Translations under genes and position numbers: made by a program
Notes under the pieces: model-generated
What the model was told of the DNA's origin: nothing
Seen by the model: the letters and a program-made list of their open reading frames with translations, nothing else
Database searches by the model: none
Assembly: GCA_947302945.1 (NCBI GenBank)
Contig: CAMYWZ010000023.1
Span: 1-9,575 of the forward strand
Direction: 5' to 3'
DNA length: 9,575 nt
Source of the DNA: an uncultured Bacillota bacterium
GTDB taxonomy: Bacteria; Bacillota; Clostridia; Peptostreptococcales; Anaerovoracaceae
Part shown: piece after piece, positions 6,696 to 9,575 of the stretch
Numbering within the stretch: the stretch's first letter is position 1
Layout of the letters: each line of letters begins with the position of its first letter

Positions 6696-6987
6696 AACCA
6701 TCAGCGGCAGGAACCTTGAGATGCTTGGTCTGGTCAAAGGCAGCACCATCCAGACGGTCAACGCGTTCCGCGATATCGGCGCAGGCCTTAAGACCCTCGT
6801 CGGCGGGGAACTCACCAGGTACAACGACATGATGAACGACGCCAGAGCCCTCGCCACAAAGCGCATGGTCGCCGAAGCCGAAGCCATGGGCGCCGACGCC
6901 GTTGTTTGCGTCCGCTACGCCTCTTCAGCCATCATGCAGGGCGCCGCGGAAGTCATCGCCTACGGCACAGCAGTAAAATTCGTATAG
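6676..6987 (+). CDS. YbjQ/UPF0145 family protein
   Basis: A 103-residue protein matching the UPF0145 (YbjQ) family, annotated generically as a putative heavy-metal-binding domain. The physiological role is not established. Recognisable features are the N-terminal MILVNTETISGRNLEMLG, the GGELTRYNDMMNDARALA stretch (43-60), MGADAVVCVRY (71-81) and the terminal VIAYGTAVKFV. Members form small homo-oligomeric (pentamer-like) assemblies in solved structures, as far as I recall. AAAGGAGG at 6660-6667 sits 8 nt before the ATG and inside the upstream membrane-peptide gene, which overlaps it. It is the last gene of the suf operon, and a terminator follows from 7008. If metal binding is correct, a link to iron handling beside SufCB would make sense, but that is inference. 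Confidence 0.88.
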   Translation: MILVNTETISGRNLEMLGLVKGSTIQTVNAFRDIGAGLKTLVGGELTRYNDMMNDARALATKRMVAEAEAMGADAVVCVRYASSAIMQGAAEVIAYGTAVKFV

Positions 6988-7007
6988 TTGTAAAAAACCG
7001 GCTTTTT

Positions 7008-7041
7008 ACGCGAGAGGGCTGATTCAGTCCTTTCACGTTTT
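7008..7041 (+). terminator. Probable terminator of the suf-ybjQ operon
   Basis: Positions 7008-7020 pair with 7026-7038: GAGAGGGCT against AGTCCTTTC with two G-U pairs, one C-A mismatch, then ACG/CGT, and a 5-nt loop GATTC. TTTT (7038-7041) follows. Just upstream, GTAAAAA (6990-6996) could alternatively pair with TTTTTAC (7003-7009). Confidence 0.55.
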
Positions 7042-7076
7042 ACGATGCGACGCGGCAGACTTGTTTTTAAGATTTC

Positions 7077-7118
7077 GCTCCCCCATGCCTTTGCAGAGCG
7101 TATCCGGGGGAGCTTTTT
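7077..7118 (+). terminator. GCTCCCCC-stem terminator-like hairpin, copy 1
   Basis: GCTCCCCC (7077-7084) pairs with GGGGGAGC (7106-7113), the loop is 21 nt, and TTTTT (7114-7118) follows. A near-identical hairpin lies at 7248-7291. With an operon terminator already at 7008-7041, this one may end a separate small transcript or act as back-up. Confidence 0.65.
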
Positions 7119-7147
7119 GAGTGTCAGCATTGATAGATCATTACAGT

Positions 7148-7214
7148 ATACTTGCCTGAAAAGTGTCCCGGATACCCATTAAACTGCCTTCTGGGACATA
7201 TTTCGTGCAAGTAT
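7148..7214. ncRNA. Bipartite long hairpin, candidate structured RNA
   Basis: ATACTTGC (7148-7155) pairs with GCAAGTAT (7207-7214). A symmetric 7 x 7 internal loop follows, then a second stem of 10 pairs (7163-7172 with 7190-7199, two G-U) capped by a 17-nt loop. Read on the plus strand it is followed 34 nt later by a strong terminator (7248-7291), so 7148-7291 could be a small RNA. I match it to no known riboswitch class, and no plus-strand gene follows. A hairpin-type mobile repeat is the alternative. Confidence 0.4.
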
Positions 7215-7247
7215 GAAGGCCTACAGCGCCAAAACCACAGGTCGTTC

Positions 7248-7291
7248 CGCTCCCCCAACCAGCCGCAGCAGATGCCCGGGGGAGCGTTTTT
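7248..7291 (+). terminator. CGCTCCCCC-stem terminator hairpin, copy 2
   Basis: CGCTCCCCC (7248-7256) pairs with GGGGGAGCG (7278-7286), with a 21-nt loop and TTTTT (7287-7291). The T-tract is part of a 14-bp palindrome GTTTTTGCAAAAAC (7286-7299). Stem, loop length and the GCAG in mid-loop are shared with 7077-7118. Confidence 0.7.
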
Positions 7292-7365
7292 GCAAAAACC
7301 CAGAAAAAGGAACACGAACTGCGCGCTAATCCCTGTCGGTCTGGCTTTCTCCCGACGCCAAAGTG

Positions 7366-7393
7366 AAAAAACAGGCAGCTTTCACTGCCTGTT
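7366..7393 (-). terminator. Terminator of the sigma/anti-sigma operon, overlapping the stop codon
   Basis: On the minus strand AACAGGCAG (7385-7393) pairs with CTGCCTGTT (7370-7378) across a 6-nt loop, followed by a T-run (7366-7371). The first arm lies in the last three codons of the membrane-protein gene, and the stop codon lies in the loop. Confidence 0.8.
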
Positions 7394-8278
7394 CAAATCA
7401 ATTATCTCCTTGATGTATTCCAGAAGGGTCTCTTTGTCGAGGACGTTTGTAGGCCTTATATATTCTTCTTTCGATTCGTGGATCAGATTCCCATCCTTGT
7501 CATATGCTTTGTCGACGATAACGTCGTATGTCGGCGTGGAGAAATCTGCCTGGAACCACGCTCCGATCTCGGGGTCATACCAGTTGGCACCCGCGTCGTA
7601 ATAATACTCCGGTTTTCCTTCTTTTTGACGCCATGTCAGTTCATAGATCCAGATCGTTGCGCCCCTGTAAGAGATCTCTTCCAGGTTTTCCGTTGTGCGG
7701 ATGTTTGTAGATGACTCTGCGTCATTATAAGGGATCCACTTTTTGGTCTCCGGATCGTAATGGAAGTATGTCATCCAGTCTTCATCTTTCAGCCCTTCCG
7801 TAAAACCGAAGGTCAGGTGTATCCTGTCACTGCGATACTGGGTACCATGGCCTCCATCGGATGAAACAAAATCTATATTGTTCGGCTTGGAATAGTACAC
7901 GCCGTAAGATCTGTATAGCGGCTTGGAAATACCCAGGACAGGCTCTTCGCCCTCAGGCAGGCGATCATAATGCTGGTATTCGTTTAGTTCGTAATCCCCG
8001 AGGCTGTCCGGTAACTCAATATCCAGGCTTTTAAGCATCAGTCGGTTGCTGTCGATCACCCAGGTCCTTAATTTGCCTGTGGAAGCCGCAATAGCTGCCG
8101 TGCCGATTATCAGGCACGCTGCGATTATCACTGCGATGCGCCTTCTGCAGCGACTGGATCTAACCGTCGAAGCGCCGGACTGCGGAGCATCCAGCTTCTG
8201 CAGAAAAGCTTCCCTCCGCACAGCCAGCTCGACGGCTCCCGGAGCAATGCTGTCGTATGCTTTCTTTATCTTATTCAT
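7382..8278 (-). CDS. Probable anti-sigma factor, single-pass membrane protein
   Basis: A 298-residue protein encoded directly downstream of an ECF sigma factor and overlapping it by 8 nt, so most likely its membrane-bound anti-sigma factor. It has an N-terminal cytoplasmic part (about 1-46, basic just before the membrane: RSSRCRRR), one hydrophobic segment (about 47-66) and a large extracytoplasmic domain rich in Tyr, Trp and Asp. No HXXXCXXC zinc motif is present, so it is not a classical ZAS anti-sigma. Two stretches in the outer domain resemble each other: YDPETKKWIPYN (174-185) and YDPEIGAWFQAD (234-245). An ATG at 8284 lies in frame, but GGAGG (8285-8289) directly abuts it. The ATG at 8276-8278, with a 6-nt spacing, is the better start. 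The anti-sigma role is inferred from context, and the sensed signal is unknown. It looks more AT-rich than the suf genes. Confidence 0.7.
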   Translation of the reverse strand: MNKIKKAYDSIAPGAVELAVRREAFLQKLDAPQSGASTVRSSRCRRRIAVIIAACLIIGTAAIAASTGKLRTWVIDSNRLMLKSLDIELPDSLGDYELNEYQHYDRLPEGEEPVLGISKPLYRSYGVYYSKPNNIDFVSSDGGHGTQYRSDRIHLTFGFTEGLKDEDWMTYFHYDPETKKWIPYNDAESSTNIRTTENLEEISYRGATIWIYELTWRQKEGKPEYYYDAGANWYDPEIGAWFQADFSTPTYDVIVDKAYDKDGNLIHESKEEYIRPTNVLDKETLLEYIKEIIDLNRQ

Positions 8279-8726
8279 CTTCATCCTCCAATATCGTCCT
8301 AAGCCTCTTCCTTGCCCTCGAAAGCCTCATTGACACTCCGGAAGACGTGATGCCAAGGATGCTCCCGATCTCTTTGACTGAATACCCGTCATAATAGAAA
8401 AGCTGGATGACTGCTCTGTCTTCCGGCTTCAGCGCCGAAAGCAGTTCCCATACCTCGCGGTCCGACTCGTCTGCCTCTATGTCTTCCGGAAGTTCCTCGG
8501 AGGGACGCTGCTTCCTGAGCATGTCCCTGCATTCGTTTGCCGTCACTTTCAGGAGCCAGGACTTCTCCTTTCCCGGGGCGAGAACAGTGTCTGATTTCAA
8601 AAGCTTAAGGAAAACATTCTGTGCAGCGTCCATGGAGTCGTCTTTGTTTTTCAGATAGGAAAAGGCCAGCCGCTGAACGTCTGCATAGTACTCATCATAA
8701 AGCTTTATGAGCTTTTCCTTATCCAA
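8271..8726 (-). CDS. ECF-type RNA polymerase sigma factor (sigma-70 family)
   Basis: A 151-residue extracytoplasmic-function sigma factor that directs RNA polymerase to a stress or envelope regulon. Region 2 spans about 6-45 (LYDEYYADVQRLAFSYLKN, then DAAQNVFLKLL for -10 recognition and core binding). Region 4 spans about 98-145 (LKPEDRAVIQLFYYDGYSVKEIGSILG, then the recognition helix GVSMRLSRARKRLR). Regions 1, 3 and any C-terminal extension are missing, as normal for the group. The start codon is TTG (8724-8726), supported by GGAGG (8735-8739) with 8-nt spacing; no nearby ATG fits. The gene overlaps the membrane partner gene downstream. Codon choice and composition look more AT-rich than in the suf operon. 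The target regulon is not visible here, apart from a possible self-promoter. Confidence 0.9.
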   Translation of the reverse strand: MDKEKLIKLYDEYYADVQRLAFSYLKNKDDSMDAAQNVFLKLLKSDTVLAPGKEKSWLLKVTANECRDMLRKQRPSEELPEDIEADESDREVWELLSALKPEDRAVIQLFYYDGYSVKEIGSILGITSSGVSMRLSRARKRLRTILEDEDE

Positions 8727-8809
8727 AGAACGTTCCTCCGAGTTTTTTTCAGGCTTTCATGGATATAACGTTTGAGATGGATGAAAAATCACAGGCCCTG
8801 CGCGAATCA

Positions 8810-8838
8810 TATACGAAAACTGCGAAAAACGGGTATCA
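8810..8838 (-). promoter_or_regulatory. Candidate ECF-type autoregulatory promoter
   Basis: Minus strand TGATAC (8833-8838), a T-rich 17-nt spacer, then CGTATA (8810-8815). This resembles ECF promoters of the TGAAAC-N16/17-CGTA kind. It would give a leader of about 75 nt before the TTG start. Matches to such short motifs occur by chance. Confidence 0.35.
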
Positions 8839-8860
8839 GAGGCCGAAACAGCATTCTGCA

Positions 8861-9203
8861 ATACCGAATACGGACGTAAACTGTGTTTTTACCGGATCAG
8901 GTCCGTAAAGTTGCGAGGTTTGCAGCAGGGCAAAAGCAGAGGATGTTTTTTGTGTTGGACTCCCGTGTCAGAATACGGATGTTATGCTTATGGTATACCT
9001 GTTGAGTCTGTATTTCGCTGAACCACGGTGTGCTATATACAGGCCGGGATGCAGCAGGAAGAATCATCGCTTGGTGTTATACGGATGCTGACTTCACGAA
9101 TAGTCATCTGCATCCGTATTAGTGTTTGCGGAATTGCAGGAAGCCGTAAATCCCTGCAGCCGGCATGTCAGGTTCCGGCTTTAACAGTCTGAATACGGGG
9201 ACG
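8861..9203. repeat. Gene-free region with clustered ATACGG motifs
   Basis: No convincing gene lies between the sigma gene start (8726) and the arabinofuranosidase stop (9318). ATACGG occurs at 8868-8873, 8973-8978, 9079-9084 and 9193-9198, and its complement CCGTAT at 9114-9119. Three copies extend to GAATACGG. The direct copies are spaced about 105-114 nt apart, but the sequence between them is not clearly repeated. Confidence 0.45.
9079..9119. other. Strong hairpin built from two inverted ATACGGATGC motifs
   Basis: ATACGGATGC (9079-9088) pairs perfectly with GCATCCGTAT (9110-9119). Four more pairs, TGAC (9089-9092) with GTCA (9103-9106), form inside, past a 3-nt bulge. No T-run follows on either strand, so it is not an ordinary terminator. 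It could be a dyad operator, an RNA processing or stabilising hairpin, or a mobile-repeat relic. Confidence 0.5.
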
Positions 9204-9317
9204 TTCAAAATGAGCCGTAATACTCGGACACACTTGTGTTATATCGGGGCTGGTTCAAGGCGGTTTTGGCGGATTTTCCGAAGGTGCGGTCAGTATATGG
9301 TCTGCACCAGGGCTGCA

Positions 9318-9575
9318 TCAGCTGAGCTGTATCACGTTCCACGAGGCGGCGGGGAGGATCACCCAGCCGTCTTTTTTATTGAGTTCTTTGGGGTCGATCG
9401 GGACGTCGGCAGGCTTTACGGTGTCCGGCGCGGCTTCGGTGTTGACGGCCTTGAGGTCGTCGTGGTGAAGGACGCTGTGGCTGGCTTTGGTGAATTTGCC
9501 GAAGGAGCGGAGGTCCAGGGAGAGCTCGGCGGGCTCGGTAAGGCTGCGGTTGACCGCGAAGATGACGATGCTTCC
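9318..9575 (-). CDS. abfA: Alpha-L-arabinofuranosidase (GH51), C-terminal fragment at window edge
   Basis: The last 85 codons of a gene whose 5' part lies beyond the right edge, read from 9575 down to the TGA at 9318-9320. The translation contains IFAVNRSLTEPAELSLDLRS, HHDDLKAVNT (37-46), PDTVKP and the terminal LPAASWNVIQLS. This matches the C-terminal beta-sandwich of GH51 alpha-L-arabinofuranosidases, where a VNRS...HDDLKA.NT...LP..SWNVI pattern is characteristic. These enzymes release arabinose from arabinan, arabinoxylan or their oligosaccharides. The catalytic (beta/alpha)8 barrel is upstream and not visible, so activity cannot be judged. The fragment is GC-rich, like the metabolic genes on the left and unlike the adjacent intergenic region. 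Confidence 0.88.
   Translation of the reverse strand, partial: GSIVIFAVNRSLTEPAELSLDLRSFGKFTKASHSVLHHDDLKAVNTEAAPDTVKPADVPIDPKELNKKDGWVILPAASWNVIQLS

Noticed and set aside
6988..7381. tRNA, SRP RNA or a known riboswitch in the gap
   Set aside because: No cloverleaf, no GGAAGGAAGCAGC-type SRP core and no riboswitch consensus could be recognised by eye.
7124..7601. Short open frames on both strands across 7124-7315 and 7152-7601
   Set aside because: They cross hairpins and terminators, have no ribosome sites or familiar domains, and one runs antisense into the anti-sigma gene.
8279..8284. ATG at 8284 as the start of the anti-sigma gene
   Set aside because: The GGAGG abuts this codon with no spacing; the ATG two codons later has a 6-nt spacing.
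9158..9183. AGCCGG/CCGGCT hairpin as a terminator
   Set aside because: The stem is 6 bp with an 11-nt loop and only a short TTT on the plus strand, where no gene precedes it; on the minus strand it has no T-run.
8861..9203. ATACGG copies considered as a CRISPR array
   Set aside because: The repeated unit is only 6-10 bp, includes an inverted copy, and spacing exceeds 100 nt. No cas genes are present.

Overview
The window is typical of a strictly or facultatively anaerobic member of the Bacillota, probably class Clostridia. It has a glycyl-radical-type activating enzyme (NrdG family), a two-gene transketolase, a minimal two-component SufC/SufB iron-sulfur system without SufD, SufS or SufU, strong AGGAGG-type ribosome binding sites and sigma-A-like promoters. 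Most genes are GC-rich. The ECF sigma/anti-sigma pair and its flanks (about 7300-9300) look clearly more AT-rich. No taxonomic marker gene is present, so the assignment is inference.

Layout. Positions 36-791 (minus) encode an NrdG-type radical-SAM activase, divergent from 895-2631 (plus), which encode the N- and C-terminal halves of transketolase. The two promoters share overlapping -35 boxes. A 22-bp sequence at the left edge of the window recurs in inverted orientation just after the transketolase terminator, so this locus is bracketed by copies of a dispersed repeat. Positions 2790-4010 (minus) encode a 12-TM MFS transporter. Positions 4261-6987 (plus) form a compact five-gene operon: sufC, a short sufB-like scaffold gene, a C39/papain-like cysteine peptidase-fold protein, a two-helix membrane peptide and a YbjQ/UPF0145 protein. 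The junctions are a 4-nt overlap, a 1-nt gap, a 4-nt overlap and a 20-nt overlap. The sufC promoter is nearly a copy of the transketolase promoter.

Positions 6988-7381 hold no gene but are dense in RNA-like structure: an operon terminator, two near-identical GCTCCCCC/GGGGGAGC terminator hairpins with 21-nt loops, and a long bipartite hairpin between them. Positions 7382-8726 (minus) encode an ECF sigma factor (TTG start) and its overlapping single-TM partner, a likely anti-sigma factor, with a candidate ECF-type autoregulatory promoter upstream. Positions 8727-9317 have no recognisable gene but are strongly enriched in an ATACGG motif, two copies of which form a 10-bp-stem hairpin. Positions 9318-9575 (minus) are the C-terminal end of a GH51 alpha-L-arabinofuranosidase cut by the window edge.

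Functionally, the transketolase (pentose phosphates) and the arabinofuranosidase (release of arabinose from plant polysaccharide) fit a pentose-using gut or rumen-like anaerobe. The SufCB operon would supply Fe-S clusters to enzymes such as the NrdG activase. The most interesting unexplained items are the coupling of a peptidase-fold protein, a membrane peptide and YbjQ to the minimal Suf system, and the structured intergenic region at 7008-7291.
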